Position numbers and translations under genes: made by a program. Source: Caldanaerovirga acetigignens (GTDB lineage Bacteria; Bacillota; Thermosediminibacteria; Thermosediminibacterales; Thermosediminibacteraceae). Taken from it: a DNA stretch of 64,000 bases. Shown in pieces: positions 46,153 through 55,269 of this stretch. The stretch lies in assembly GCF_900142995.1 (NCBI RefSeq), contig NZ_FRCR01000006.1:1-64000 (forward strand). The letters run 5' to 3'. Position 1 is the first letter of the stretch. Each line of letters opens with the position of its first letter. Under the pieces are notes generated by a model. The model ran no database searches. It was not told the DNA's origin and was given only the letters and a program-made list of their open reading frames with translations.

Positions 46153-46177
46153 TGTTCTCTCCTCCCGAAAAAAATTA

Positions 46178-46372
46178 TTAAAAAAACCTTCGCACCGAAG
46201 GGGCGAAGGTTTTTCGCGGTACCACCCTGCTTTTTTAAGAAAGCAAAAGGGTTGCTCATTTAGTTAACGGCAAAGTGCCGGCCACTTTTGGCAGACTCCG
46301 GAGGTGGGTTTCAGAAGCCCCCGATGGCGGGCCTTTCAGCCTGTGGGACCGCTCTCTTTTCATCGGGTTTAC
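46178..46372 (-). promoter_or_regulatory. T-box riboswitch (proline) upstream of proS
   Basis: The transcript carries the conserved T-box AGGGTGGTACCGCG (46215-46228), followed by a terminator with a 9-bp stem AACCTTCGC/GCGAAGGTT (46185-46193 with 46203-46211) and a T-run. The TGGT of the antiterminator bulge pairs with ACCA, fitting the A discriminator of tRNA-Pro. Upstream is a long Stem I region; CCC in GAAACCCACC (about 46303-46312) is my best guess for the specifier codon. Uncharged tRNA-Pro should favour readthrough into proS and the ProRS-like gene. Confidence 0.9.
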
Positions 46373-46375
46373 TTC

Positions 46376-47530
46376 TTACTGGCCTCCATCAACGCCATTC
46401 ACAGTATGCTGTTTGTCTGTTATTTTATCAGAGTTAATTTTTTTTGTCAAATTATCATCCAACATACTCCACACTTCCGATATTAATACACCAACCGCGT
46501 CGCTTTCGGGTACCGTTTTTAGTATACGCCCTTTTTTAAACACCGCAACCTTACCGCTTCCGCCTGCGATTCCAATGTCAGCCTCTCGTGCTTCGCCGGG
46601 ACCGTTTACTATGCATCCCATCACGGCAACTTTTATGGGTGCTTTTATGCCTGCTAATTTTTTCTCGACTTCCCTGGCAATTCCTATGAGGTCTATCTGG
46701 CAACGACCACAAGTCGGACAAGATACTATAGTTACACCGCCCTCAATCAGATTGAGGCTTTTTAGAATCTCTTTGCCTACCTTTACTTCTTCAACGGGAT
46801 CACCTGTTAGCGAAACTCTTATTGTATCACCAATTCCTTCATAAAGCAGTATCCCCAATCCCACAGCGGATTTTACGGTACCGGAAAAGATGGTTCCCGC
46901 TTCGGTTATTCCAAGATGGAAGGGGTAATCGACTCTTTTTGCCAGCATTTTGTATGCTTTTACTGTAGTTAATACATCGGAAGACTTTATAGAAATTACT
47001 ATCTCGGAGAAGTCCAATCCTTCAAGGATGCTCACATGCCGTAGTGCACTTTCTACCAAAGCTTCGACACAGGGCGAACCGTATTTTTCTAATAAATCTT
47101 TTTCCAAAGAGCCTGAATTAACGCCAATTCTAATGGGAATGTTCCTTTCGCGAGCCGCCTCTACAACTTTTTTTATCCTTTCTAATCCCCCAATATTGCC
47201 AGGATTTATTCGTACCTTATCCGCACCGTTCTTTATTGCTTCAATTGCAAGCCGGTAATCGAAGTGGATGTCGGCAACTAATGGAATGTGGATATTTTTT
47301 TTAATTTCAGAAATGGCTTGAGCCGCTTCCATGTCGGGAACTGCAACGCGTACAATATCACAGCCTGCTTCTTCAAGGGCCAGGATTTGATTAACAGTAG
47401 CTTTTACATCTTGAGTCTTTGTATTCGTCATGGATTGAACGGATACTGGAAAATCCCCGCCTATCCCAATATCGCCAACGTATACTTTTTTTGTAGTTCT
47501 CCTTTTAATTGAAATCATGTCATCTGCCAT
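46376..47530 (-). CDS. ispG: 4-hydroxy-3-methylbut-2-enyl-diphosphate synthase (flavodoxin type)
   Basis: Iron-sulfur enzyme of the MEP isoprenoid pathway. The 384-residue protein has the TIM-barrel start [16 protein letters not shown] and the [4Fe-4S] cysteines in SCPTCGRCQ and GCIVNGPGE. Length and cysteine pattern fit the short bacterial form. It follows rseP as in the usual frr-uppS-cdsA-dxr-rseP-ispG cluster, although dxr is absent. Confidence 0.96.
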   Translation of the reverse strand: MADDMISIKRRTTKKVYVGDIGIGGDFPVSVQSMTNTKTQDVKATVNQILALEEAGCDIVRVAVPDMEAAQAISEIKKNIHIPLVADIHFDYRLAIEAIKNGADKVRINPGNIGGLERIKKVVEAARERNIPIRIGVNSGSLEKDLLEKYGSPCVEALVESALRHVSILEGLDFSEIVISIKSSDVLTTVKAYKMLAKRVDYPFHLGITEAGTIFSGTVKSAVGLGILLYEGIGDTIRVSLTGDPVEEVKVGKEILKSLNLIEGGVTIVSCPTCGRCQIDLIGIAREVEKKLAGIKAPIKVAVMGCIVNGPGEAREADIGIAGGSGKVAVFKKGRILKTVPESDAVGVLISEVWSMLDDNLTKKINSDKITDKQHTVNGVDGGQ

Positions 47531-47545
47531 ATTAACTCTCCTTGC

Positions 47546-48547
47546 TTACATGTATAATCTCATAAAGTCTCTATAAAGTACAAATACCATCAATAGCATC
47601 AGCAGAGCAAAACCTAAAAAGTGGATCATGCCTTCTTTTTCGGGGTCTATAGGCTTTCCTCTTAAAAATTCCACTAACAGGAAAACCAAACGGCTTCCAT
47701 CCAGAGCGGGCACTGGTAAAAGGTTCAAAAGCCCTAAGTTTATGCTTATGAATGCTGTAAGATATAACACGTTGAATATGCCGAATCGAGCAGCTTCTCC
47801 TACCATATGGGCAATGCCCAAAGGTCCAACCAAGTCAGACAAACCTCTTCCTGTCAATAATCTAGGGATAGAAGACAAAATCATACCTGATGCCCAAAAG
47901 GTCCTTTGAACTCCCGCTCTTACACTATATAGAAGCGAATATCTGATAACCATTGATTTTATGCCAATTACGCCTCTACCTGTTTCCGGTTCTCGCTCCG
48001 TCTTTACCAAAATTTCCTTTTTTTCTCCATTTCTTAGGATTTCTAGTTCTATTACTTGATTGGGTTTCTGGCTGATTATGCTTACCGTTTCATCCCACGA
48101 TGAAATTTTCTTATCATCTATAGCGGCAATAATATCGCCATCCTTAATCCCTGCTAGTTCTGCTGGAGAATTCGGTATAACTGTAACTTTTGTGGTTGCA
48201 ACTCCTCCAAAAAATCCTATCAACGATATTAAAATTACTGCCATCAGCAGGTTCATAATAGGACCTGCTATTACAACTGCCATTCTTGCTCCCACGGGTT
48301 TGTTGCTGAAAGCCCTAGGATCACCAGTTTTTTCGTCTTCACCTTCCATCTTTACATATCCGCCTAAAGGTAAGGTGCGGATGGAATAGAGAGTTTCACC
48401 CTTTTTGAGCGATACTAAAATTGGCCCAAAACCTAAACTAAATTCATTAACTTTTATATCGCACAACTTTGCCACCAAAAAATGCCCCAGCTCATGAAAA
48501 AAAACGAGAGCACCGAATACTATAATTGAAATTGCTATTGTGTTCAA
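47546..48547 (-). CDS. rseP: Site-2 (RIP) membrane metalloprotease RseP/RasP
   Basis: Intramembrane zinc protease that cleaves anti-sigma factors and signal-peptide remnants. From TTG 48547 it has 333 residues, with HELGH in the first membrane helix, a PDZ domain in the middle (GIKDGDIIAAIDDKKI) and the second metal motif NLLPVPALDGSRL near the C-terminus. I chose TTG 48547, eight bases after GGAAGG; the GTG at 48556 lies in that site. Confidence 0.94.
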   Translation of the reverse strand: MNTIAISIIVFGALVFFHELGHFLVAKLCDIKVNEFSLGFGPILVSLKKGETLYSIRTLPLGGYVKMEGEDEKTGDPRAFSNKPVGARMAVVIAGPIMNLLMAVILISLIGFFGGVATTKVTVIPNSPAELAGIKDGDIIAAIDDKKISSWDETVSIISQKPNQVIELEILRNGEKKEILVKTEREPETGRGVIGIKSMVIRYSLLYSVRAGVQRTFWASGMILSSIPRLLTGRGLSDLVGPLGIAHMVGEAARFGIFNVLYLTAFISINLGLLNLLPVPALDGSRLVFLLVEFLRGKPIDPEKEGMIHFLGFALLMLLMVFVLYRDFMRLYM

Positions 48548-48573
48548 CTTTTTCACCTTCCGGTTTTCTATTT

Positions 48574-49614
48574 TTAGGAACGCAAAAAGCCTGATTGGAA
48601 TATAGCCTTAACAATTACAGCCACCATAGGTCCGATAAATAACCCCATAAAACCGAACAATTTTACGCCGACATATATTGATATTAAGGCCAGCAACGGG
48701 TCTAATCCCAAATGGGTACCTATGACTTTTGCCTGTAAAATTTGACGCATTCCAGAAACAAAAAGATGTAAGATTATCAGCGACAGTGAAAATTTTAAAT
48801 TTCCCAGGAGCAACGCCACTATGGCCCATGGAACGAATATTAAACTTGGTCCGATAACAGGAAGTATGTCAAGAAGACCGCATATTATGCCTAAAGTTAG
48901 AGCGTAATCCACATTTAGAATATAGAATCCTGCTATGGTAATAATTGTCGAAATAAATATCAATATTATTTGTGCTTTAATTAATCCTATGGCGGATGCG
49001 ATAAGCTCCGATTGTATTATTTCTATTTTTTTATACCAATTATGCGGCAGGATGCTTTTTATGGAAGATATTATATTGTTTTTGTCTTTCGCAAAGAAGA
49101 AGCTGGATAAAAAGGTAAAAAGGAGAAATATGAGTAAGTTCGGGATAATGACAAGTTTTTCCGCAAGAGTGTAAAATTTTGATAAGAATCCAGTCAGATA
49201 AGTAATAATTTGTCCCCAGTTTTTAAAAAGATAATCCATTACTTCTTTAGGTATAATGTCGTAAACAGAAAACATAAATGTGCTTACACTTTCAAAAATG
49301 GAGTTCAAATAGTCAGTGTAATTTGGTAATGTATTCACCAGTTTTCCTATTTCGAAAATAAATCTGGAAATTGCAAGAATGATTAAATACCCGAAAGACG
49401 AAATAATAGCAAGTAAGACTATAACAACAGCTATTCCTCGTTGAATTTTAAGTTTTACCTCAAAGTAATTTATTACTGGGTCTATAATTAAAGAGATTAT
49501 TATGCCTACTGCGAAGGGGAGAAAATATTCTATTGTAATAAACAGCGCTAAAGAAACCAAAACAATGGCAAGTCCTAGATAAACGATGGGTTTGTAATCT
49601 GATTTCAATTTCAA
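48574..49614 (-). CDS. AI-2E-family (YtvI-like) permease
   Basis: A 346-residue integral membrane protein with about seven or eight hydrophobic segments and the family's C-terminal GICGLLDILPVIGPSLIFVPW and YVGVKLFGFMGLFIGP motifs. Members move quorum signals, sodium/protons or other small molecules, so the substrate is unknown here. The TTG start overlaps the cdsA stop by four bases, behind AAGGGTGG. It takes the position that dxr has in most Firmicutes. Confidence 0.88.
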   Translation of the reverse strand: MKLKSDYKPIVYLGLAIVLVSLALFITIEYFLPFAVGIIISLIIDPVINYFEVKLKIQRGIAVVIVLLAIISSFGYLIILAISRFIFEIGKLVNTLPNYTDYLNSIFESVSTFMFSVYDIIPKEVMDYLFKNWGQIITYLTGFLSKFYTLAEKLVIIPNLLIFLLFTFLSSFFFAKDKNNIISSIKSILPHNWYKKIEIIQSELIASAIGLIKAQIILIFISTIITIAGFYILNVDYALTLGIICGLLDILPVIGPSLIFVPWAIVALLLGNLKFSLSLIILHLFVSGMRQILQAKVIGTHLGLDPLLALISIYVGVKLFGFMGLFIGPMVAVIVKAIFQSGFLRS

Positions 49615-50432
49615 GTAAGACCACCCTTTTGAATCACTGTTATAATATAATAGTATGCTACGGGGAAAGAAAAGAGGCTACTATCAAATCTATCTAAAAT
49701 TCCACCGTGACCGGGAATTAGATTAGAGAAATCTTTTATTCCGCAAAATCTCTTTATGAGAGAAGCCGAAAGGTCACCCATTTGAGAAAAAATTCCTATT
49801 AATAAACCTAACAATACTCTATCTATAATTTTAATCTGGGGCAAAAACATCATTGAATAAATAAAACTTGCCGAAATGCTTCCTATTATTCCGCCGATGC
49901 TTCCTTCGATACTTTTTTTAGGACTTATTTGGGGAGAAAGTTTATGGCGGCCAAAAAGCATTCCCGTTATGTAGGCAAAAGTATCGCAGCTCCACGTTGT
50001 TACAAAAACCAACCACAATAAAACAGGTCCTTGCGACAGATCTTTGATAAGCATGATATGCGAAAACGGGATGGAAGTATAGAGAAAGGAAAAAGTAGTA
50101 AAAACGGTATCCATCAACTTATTTTGTTTATATTTTACTATTGAAGAAAAAAAACTTAAGATTATAAGAAGGCAAAAAGGAAAAAAAACTGTCGTCTTCG
50201 CACCGGACCAGAAATATATCATGGTCAGCAAAATTGAACCTGCCGTTCCGCTATAGACCATGTTTACATTTATACCCGCTTTTTTAAAAGCCCTTGCAAG
50301 TTCCCAATTGGCTATCATAGTCATTAATATGATAAAAACAAGAAACGAAATAACTCCCCTCTCGATTACAACGTAAAGCAGGGCAATACCTAATATTGCG
50401 GTCAAAGATCTTATAATAAAAGTTTCGTCCAT
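49611..50432 (-). CDS. cdsA: Phosphatidate cytidylyltransferase
   Basis: Makes CDP-diacylglycerol for phospholipid synthesis in the membrane. The 273 residues contain about seven membrane helices, the segment SPKKSIEGSIGG and the C-terminal signature GHGGILDRFDS, with upstream KDFSNLIP. ATG 50432 follows GGAGG. It lies one base after uppS. Confidence 0.95.
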   Translation of the reverse strand: MDETFIIRSLTAILGIALLYVVIERGVISFLVFIILMTMIANWELARAFKKAGINVNMVYSGTAGSILLTMIYFWSGAKTTVFFPFCLLIILSFFSSIVKYKQNKLMDTVFTTFSFLYTSIPFSHIMLIKDLSQGPVLLWLVFVTTWSCDTFAYITGMLFGRHKLSPQISPKKSIEGSIGGIIGSISASFIYSMMFLPQIKIIDRVLLGLLIGIFSQMGDLSASLIKRFCGIKDFSNLIPGHGGILDRFDSSLFSFPVAYYYIITVIQKGGLT

Positions 50433-50433
50433 T

Positions 50434-51171
50434 TTATTTTGTTAAACCTCCAAATCTCCGTTCTCTGCGTTGAAAATCAAGTAAAGCTTGAATCAGGTGT
50501 TCTTTCTTAAAATCTGGCCAATAAATATCGCAAAACCACAGCTCTGAATAGGCTATCTGCCACAAAAGAAAGTTGCTCAACCGCAATTCCCCGCTGGGCC
50601 TGATTAAAAGATCGGGATCAGGAAGCCCGGAAGTAAATAAATACTTCTCAAAAAATATTTCATCAATATCTTCCGGGTTTAATCTTCCACTAGAAACAAG
50701 CCTTGATATATTTTGGCATGCTTTGATTATTTCGCGGCGAGATCCATAATTTAATGCTACGTTTAAAATCATTCCCGTGTTATTCGAGGTCAGTTCTAAC
50801 GATTTTTTGATTTCTTCCCTAATTCGATATGGCAACTCCTGCCAATCTCCAGACACCATTAATTTTATATTATTTCGATTCAGGTTGTCTACTTCTTTTT
50901 TTAAGTAATATACGAGAAGATTTAAGATGGTTTTTACTTCTTCAAAAGGCCTCTTCCAGTTTTCTGTAGAAAATGCATAAACACTCAGAACCTTTATCTT
51001 TAGCTCTGCACAAAATTCAACAATACTTCGAAGTGTTTCTGCACCAGCCCAATGACCGGCTATTCTTGGAAGACCTCGCTTTTGAGCCCACCGTCCATTG
51101 CCGTCCATTATTATAGCAATGTGATTAGGCAATTTTTTTGTATCAATTAAATCTATTTCCTTTATTCCCAC
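50434..51171 (-). CDS. uppS: Undecaprenyl diphosphate synthase (cis-prenyltransferase)
   Basis: Builds the C55 lipid carrier for cell-wall synthesis. The 245 residues have the active-site start IAIIMDGNGRWAQKRG, the STENWKRP segment and the RPSGELRLSNFLLWQ motif. Start is GTG 51171, eight bases after GGAGG. A terminator lies just upstream, so expression relative to frr may be damped. Confidence 0.96.
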   Translation of the reverse strand: MGIKEIDLIDTKKLPNHIAIIMDGNGRWAQKRGLPRIAGHWAGAETLRSIVEFCAELKIKVLSVYAFSTENWKRPFEEVKTILNLLVYYLKKEVDNLNRNNIKLMVSGDWQELPYRIREEIKKSLELTSNNTGMILNVALNYGSRREIIKACQNISRLVSSGRLNPEDIDEIFFEKYLFTSGLPDPDLLIRPSGELRLSNFLLWQIAYSELWFCDIYWPDFKKEHLIQALLDFQRRERRFGGLTK

Positions 51172-51192
51172 TTTTCGAGCCTCCTAATTATC

Positions 51193-51218
51193 AAAAGCCC
51201 CCTCTACAAGAAGGGGGC
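51193..51218 (-). terminator. Terminator/attenuator between the PASTA-like gene and uppS
   Basis: GC-rich 7-bp stem GCCCCCT/AGGGGGC (51197-51203 with 51212-51218), followed on the minus strand by TTTTGATAATT, ending just before the uppS ribosome site. Confidence 0.7.
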
Positions 51219-51222
51219 ATTA

Positions 51223-51426
51223 TTATCGAAAAAAAGCAACGAGTAAGATCACGCCGTTGCCATGATTGTCTTTTTCTACTCTTACTATTATCGGTCTATT
51301 ATAGTTTTCTTTGCGAGCAACAGGGAAGGTATACTTAATTTCGGAGATTTTGATACCCTTTTTCATTAAATATTCCTTAGCTTCATCTAAAGTAAAACCA
51401 ATGAGTTCTAAAATTTTTTCAGTAAT
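51223..51426 (-). CDS. Small PASTA-like protein with an apparent ATT start
   Basis: A 67-codon frame between frr and uppS that standard start codons miss. It begins ATT-ACT-GAA-AAA at 51426, nine bases after the GGAGG that lies within the last codons of frr. It ends TAA at 51223. The predicted protein has the PASTA-like pattern LIGFTLDEAKEYLMKKGIK followed by a beta-rich VRVEKDNHGNGVILLVAF. The only ATG in frame is at codon 21 and would remove half of the domain. Codon use resembles the neighbours. The AUU start is inferred; a start at the internal ATG or a sequence error are the alternatives. Confidence 0.65.
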   Translation of the reverse strand: MTEKILELIGFTLDEAKEYLMKKGIKISEIKYTFPVARKENYNRPIIVRVEKDNHGNGVILLVAFFR

Positions 51427-51430
51427 AGCG

Positions 51431-51991
51431 TTATACCTCCATTATTTCCTTTTCTTTGTTAGTTAATGCTTTATCAATTTGTTCAATGTAATTATCAGTG
51501 AGTTTTTGTATTTCTTCCTGCCACCTTTTGCTATCGTCCTGAGATATTTCACCATTTTTCTCCATTTTTTTGACCAATTCGTTTGTATCCCTTCTGATGT
51601 TCCGCACGACAACTTTTGCATCTTCTGCCTTTTTTTTCGCCATCTTAACTAGTTCTTTGCGCCTTTCCATAGTTAATTCTGGAAGGACAAGCCTTATTAC
51701 CTTGCCGTCGCTGGTGGGTGTAAGACCGAGGTCTGATTTTAAGATGGCCTTTTCGATACTGTTAATCGTCTTCACATCCCAAGGCTGTATTAATATCATT
51801 CTCGGTTCAGGTACGCTTATAGTAGCTAATTGGTTTACTGGAGTTTGAACACCGTAATAATCCACTGAGATCTTATCTAGGAGTGCTGTAGAGGCTCTTC
51901 CAGCTCTAATTGCCGCCAAATCCGATTTGAGATTCTCGAGTACCTTCTTCATTTTGTCCTCGGTTTCTTTATAAATTTTTTTATCCACCAA
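51431..51991 (-). CDS. frr: Ribosome recycling factor
   Basis: Splits post-termination ribosomes with EF-G. The 186-residue length and the motifs [32 protein letters not shown] and [16 protein letters not shown] are diagnostic. TTG at 51991 or the next codon, GTG, can serve as the start after GGAGG. It lies one base after pyrH. Confidence 0.97.
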   Translation of the reverse strand: MVDKKIYKETEDKMKKVLENLKSDLAAIRAGRASTALLDKISVDYYGVQTPVNQLATISVPEPRMILIQPWDVKTINSIEKAILKSDLGLTPTSDGKVIRLVLPELTMERRKELVKMAKKKAEDAKVVVRNIRRDTNELVKKMEKNGEISQDDSKRWQEEIQKLTDNYIEQIDKALTNKEKEIMEV

Positions 51992-51992
51992 A

Positions 51993-52706
51993 TCAACCTC
52001 CTTTCACAAAAGTTCCTATATTTTCCCCCAGAGCAGCTTTTATTATATTGCCTTCTTCATTAATACCGAACACGATTATTGGGATTTTATTATCCATGCA
52101 AAGCGAAGTGGCTGTTGAATCCATAACACCTAACCCTTTGTTCAGTATCTCTATATAATCTAAACTGTCGAATTTTTGAGCATTGGGGTTTTTCATCGGA
52201 TCTGAATCGTAGACTCCATCGACCTTTTTTGCAAGCAGAATAACATCTGCTTCTATTTCTGCAGCTCTTAAAGCTGCTGCAGTATCGGTAGAAAAATAGG
52301 GATTTCCCGTACCGGCAGCAAAAATGACCACCCGACCTTTTTCAAGATGTCTTATGGCCCGGCGTCTTATATATGGCTCCGCAATTTCTTTCATCTCTAT
52401 GGCAGTCTGGACACGTGTCTCAATGTTTCTTTTTTCCAATGCATCTTGCAGCGCGAGAGCATTTATTACAGTTGCCAGCATCCCCATATAGTCGGCAGTA
52501 GCCCGGTCCATATCTGGGTAATTACGTCCGCGCCATATATTTCCCCCGCCAACTACAATAGCAACATCAATACCGTATTCTTTTACCTTTTTTATTTGGT
52601 CGGCTATAGAATTAATAACGTTTTGGTCTATCCCAAATTCTTTTTTGCCAGCTAGAGCTTCACCGCTGATTTTAAGAACGACCCGTTTATACTTTGGTTT
52701 TTGCAT
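51993..52706 (-). CDS. pyrH: UMP kinase
   Basis: Phosphorylates UMP to UDP; hexameric amino-acid-kinase fold. The 237 residues contain [19 protein letters not shown], and the [19 protein letters not shown] segment. ATG 52706 follows GAGAGGG. It is first in the pyrH-frr unit behind the tsf terminator. Confidence 0.97.
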   Translation of the reverse strand: MQKPKYKRVVLKISGEALAGKKEFGIDQNVINSIADQIKKVKEYGIDVAIVVGGGNIWRGRNYPDMDRATADYMGMLATVINALALQDALEKRNIETRVQTAIEMKEIAEPYIRRRAIRHLEKGRVVIFAAGTGNPYFSTDTAAALRAAEIEADVILLAKKVDGVYDSDPMKNPNAQKFDSLDYIEILNKGLGVMDSTATSLCMDNKIPIIVFGINEEGNIIKAALGENIGTFVKGG

Positions 52707-52730
52707 CTATTAACCCTCTCTTTTGCAGAC

Positions 52731-52767
52731 TTATTTTTAAAAAAGAGACACAATGAGTGTCTCTTTT
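52731..52767 (-). terminator. Terminator of tsf
   Basis: 11-bp stem AAAAGAGACAC/GTGTCTCTTTT (52741-52751 with 52757-52767), followed on the minus strand by a T-rich run. It begins six bases past the tsf stop. Confidence 0.85.
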
Positions 52768-52773
52768 TAAGCA

Positions 52774-53388
52774 TCAGTCCTGATCAGATTTAGGCGCAAT
52801 TTCTCCTCTTTCAAAGCGTACAAATCGAGTAACTGTGATATTTTCACCCAATAAGGCTATTTTTTCCATTATCAGTTCAGAAACTTTCTTATCAGGATCC
52901 TTAATGAATGGTTGCTCTAAAAGACAGTTCTCTTCAAAGAATTTTTCAAGTCTACCTTCAACAATCTTATCTACTATGTGAGAGGGCTTACCTTCGTTTA
53001 TAGCTTGTGCTTTAAGTATTTCCCTTTCTCTTTCCAAAACTTCTAGGGGGACATCATTCCGAGAAACATATTTGGGATTTGATGCTGCAATTTGCATAGC
53101 GATATCCTTAACTAAACTTCTAAACTCTTCATTTCTCGCCACGAAATCGGTCTCGCAGTTAACTTCCACCAATACACCTATTCTACCTTCTCCGTGTATG
53201 TAAGCATCAATAATTCCTTCGGCTGTTGTACGGCCCACTTTTTTTGCAGCCTTAGCAAGTCCCTTTTCTCTTAATATAACTATTGCCTTTTCCATATCTC
53301 CGCCGGCTTCCATCAAAGCCTTTTTGCAATCCATTATCCCTGCGCCTGTGCGTTCTCTTAGTTCCTTTACTTGTTCTGAACTAATCAT
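52774..53388 (-). CDS. tsf: Elongation factor Ts
   Basis: Guanine-nucleotide exchange factor of EF-Tu. From ATG 53388 it has 204 residues, the short EF-Ts form found in many thermophilic Firmicutes. It contains [17 protein letters not shown] and the [10 protein letters not shown] motif. The ATG follows GGGAGG; a TTG five codons earlier lies at that site and was not chosen. Confidence 0.96.
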   Translation of the reverse strand: MISSEQVKELRERTGAGIMDCKKALMEAGGDMEKAIVILREKGLAKAAKKVGRTTAEGIIDAYIHGEGRIGVLVEVNCETDFVARNEEFRSLVKDIAMQIAASNPKYVSRNDVPLEVLEREREILKAQAINEGKPSHIVDKIVEGRLEKFFEENCLLEQPFIKDPDKKVSELIMEKIALLGENITVTRFVRFERGEIAPKSDQD

Positions 53389-53412
53389 ACCAAAACCTCC
53401 CAAAAGATTATT

Positions 53413-53447
53413 AAAAGGTAAGGGATAGGAAAAAATCCCCCTTACCT
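53413..53447 (-). terminator. Attenuator hairpin between rpsB and tsf
   Basis: 9-bp stem AGGTAAGGG/CCCTTACCT (53416-53424 with 53439-53447), followed on the minus strand by TTTAATAATC. It probably lowers tsf relative to rpsB rather than stopping all transcription. Confidence 0.6.
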
Positions 53448-53454
53448 CATAAGA

Positions 53455-54159
53455 TTATTCTTCTGCTGCTATTTGAACTCCTTGCTTGCCTTCGAGTACT
53501 GCGTCGGCTATTTTTTCGGCAATTAATTTAACAGCCCTTATGGCATCGTCGTTGCCAGGAATTACATAATCTACTTCATCCGGATCGCAGTTGGTATCTA
53601 CTATAGCTATAATCGGAATCTTCAACTTTTTAGCTTCCGAAACAGCTATTTTTTCTTTTCTTGGATCTACTATGAAAAGTGCATCCGGCAGGGATGTCAT
53701 GTTTTTAATACCGCCTAAATATTTCTCCAAACGCTCTTTTTCCCTTTTGAGGTTTAGTACCTCTTTTTTGGGAAGGACTTCAAAAAGTCCTTCTTCTTCC
53801 ATGCGTTCGAGTTCTTTCAAGCGTTCTATCCGCTTTTTAATCGTTTTAAAATTGGTCAGCATTCCACCCAACCAACGCTGATTGACATAAAACATTTCAC
53901 AGCGTTTGGCTTCTTCCTGAATCGACTCCTGAGCCTGTTTTTTCGTGCCAACAAAAAGAATTTTCCCACCTTCTGCAGCGAGATTCTTTACATACTCATA
54001 GGCTTCGTCCAATTTTTTAACAGTTTTCTGCAAATCAATGATGTAAATACCGTTTCTTTCAGTAAAGATGTATTCTTTCATTTTGGGGTTCCATCTTCTA
54101 GTCTGGTGGCCAAAATGGACCCCTGCTTCCAGCAATTGCTTCATGGAAACTACCGACAT
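53455..54159 (-). CDS. rpsB: 30S ribosomal protein S2
   Basis: Structural protein uS2 of the small subunit. The 234 residues have [35 protein letters not shown] and the [12 protein letters not shown] motif. ATG follows AAAGGAGG. It is preceded by an extended-10 promoter and a leader hairpin. Confidence 0.98.
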   Translation of the reverse strand: MSVVSMKQLLEAGVHFGHQTRRWNPKMKEYIFTERNGIYIIDLQKTVKKLDEAYEYVKNLAAEGGKILFVGTKKQAQESIQEEAKRCEMFYVNQRWLGGMLTNFKTIKKRIERLKELERMEEEGLFEVLPKKEVLNLKREKERLEKYLGGIKNMTSLPDALFIVDPRKEKIAVSEAKKLKIPIIAIVDTNCDPDEVDYVIPGNDDAIRAVKLIAEKIADAVLEGKQGVQIAAEE

Positions 54160-54195
54160 TTTTTTACCTCCTTTGGTTTTTCCTCCGCCGGAATC

Positions 54196-54232
54196 ATCTC
54201 ACAACGAGACCTTTCGGCACCCTCGTTGAGAT
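54196..54232 (-). promoter_or_regulatory. rpsB leader hairpin
   Basis: The transcript forms an 11-bp stem, ATCTCAACGAG with CTCGTTG-TGAGAT (2-base bulge), around the loop GGTGCCGAAAGGT. It sits between the promoter and rpsB and is a candidate ribosomal-protein-binding leader; I cannot match it to a known model. Confidence 0.5.
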
Positions 54233-54260
54233 ATTTCCAGGCGTGTGAATTACCGGTGAT

Positions 54261-54289
54261 AGTATATCATAAAAAAAATCCTTATGCAA
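54261..54289 (-). promoter_or_regulatory. rpsB promoter (extended -10)
   Basis: Minus-strand TTGCAT (54284-54289), 17 bases, TATACT (54261-54266), with TGA directly before the -10. Start expected near 54254. Confidence 0.75.
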
Positions 54290-54300
54290 TATATTTTCCA

Positions 54301-55269
54301 TTACATTACTACATTCTCCGACCACTTTCCGCATCTGTCTCCCCATCTTGCTATTAATTTATTGTCTACATAAATTTGAATGATTTCGCACAAGTTGGGA
54401 CACCCATTACACTCAAAACTTTCTGCCCTATGCTCTTTAAAAGCAGCTTCAAAACCATGAAAATTAGTCTGTTTTTGCTTATTTTGAGAGATGGCTTTCT
54501 TCGCAAGCAATGCAGCCCCTAAAGCTCCCATCACGTCGAAGTGTTCGGGCACTATGATCTTCATGCCGAGTTCTTCTTCAAAAGCTCTTTTTATTCCGGA
54601 ATTGGCCGCAACTCCGCCCTGGAATACCACCGGAGGCTTTATCTCTTTTCCCTTCGCCACGTTTGCCAGGTAATTTCTAACTAGCGCTTGGCACAGCCCT
54701 TTTAATATATCCTCTACTTTATACCCCAACTGTTGCTTATGTATCATATCTGATTCGGCAAATACTGCACAACGACCAGCAATTCTGGTGGGATTATTCG
54801 ACTTTATGGCAATTTCACCGAATAGTTCGATAGGTATCCCGAGCCTTTGGGCCTGTCTGTCGAGAAAAGAGCCCGTTCCAGCGGCACATACGGTATTCAT
54901 GGCAAAATCCACAACGATCCCGTCTCTCAGTATTATTATTTTTGAGTCCTGTCCTCCTATCTCTAAAATAGTTTGTACGTTGGGAATTTCAGACATGCTT
55001 GCGACGGCGTGGGCAGTAATTTCATTTTTTACCACATCGGCGCCTACTATGACCGATGCCAATTTTCTGCCGCTGCCGGTGGTGCCCACCCCCTTTATTT
55101 CTATATCGTCCTTTAAATCTTCTTTAAGCATCTTTAAACCACTTTTTATTGTTTCTATAGGTCGTCCTGCGGTCCTTAAGTAAAGCTTCTTCAGTATTTT
55201 TCCATGTTTGTCTATCAAAGCAAAATTAGTGCTTACAGAACCCACGTCAACTCCAAGATAACACTCCAA
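54301..55269 (-). CDS. BadF/HgdC-type ATPase, acyl-CoA dehydratase activase-like
   Basis: ASKHA-fold ATPase of 322 residues that, in known cases, uses ATP to push an electron from a [4Fe-4S] cluster into a partner enzyme. The phosphate motif LGVDVGSVSTN, ILEIGGQDSK, the cluster-region cysteines in MNTVCAAGTGSF and GRCAVFAESDM, and FQGGVAANSG are visible. A C-terminal tail adds CNGCPNLC and one more Cys, a possible extra cluster. TTG 55269 lies behind repeated GGAGGAG and overlaps the next gene upstream by 23 bases. The partner would be the two HgdB-like proteins encoded upstream. Confidence 0.85.
   Translation of the reverse strand: MECYLGVDVGSVSTNFALIDKHGKILKKLYLRTAGRPIETIKSGLKMLKEDLKDDIEIKGVGTTGSGRKLASVIVGADVVKNEITAHAVASMSEIPNVQTILEIGGQDSKIIILRDGIVVDFAMNTVCAAGTGSFLDRQAQRLGIPIELFGEIAIKSNNPTRIAGRCAVFAESDMIHKQQLGYKVEDILKGLCQALVRNYLANVAKGKEIKPPVVFQGGVAANSGIKRAFEEELGMKIIVPEHFDVMGALGAALLAKKAISQNKQKQTNFHGFEAAFKEHRAESFECNGCPNLCEIIQIYVDNKLIARWGDRCGKWSENVVM

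Noticed and set aside
46275-46844. Plus-strand frame of 189 codons
   Set aside because: It lies opposite the proline T-box and the ispG end. The clear minus-strand elements explain the sequence.
48608-48829. Minus-strand frame of 73 codons inside the AI-2E permease
   Set aside because: Out-of-frame shadow of the permease 3' end; the permease frame has the family motifs.
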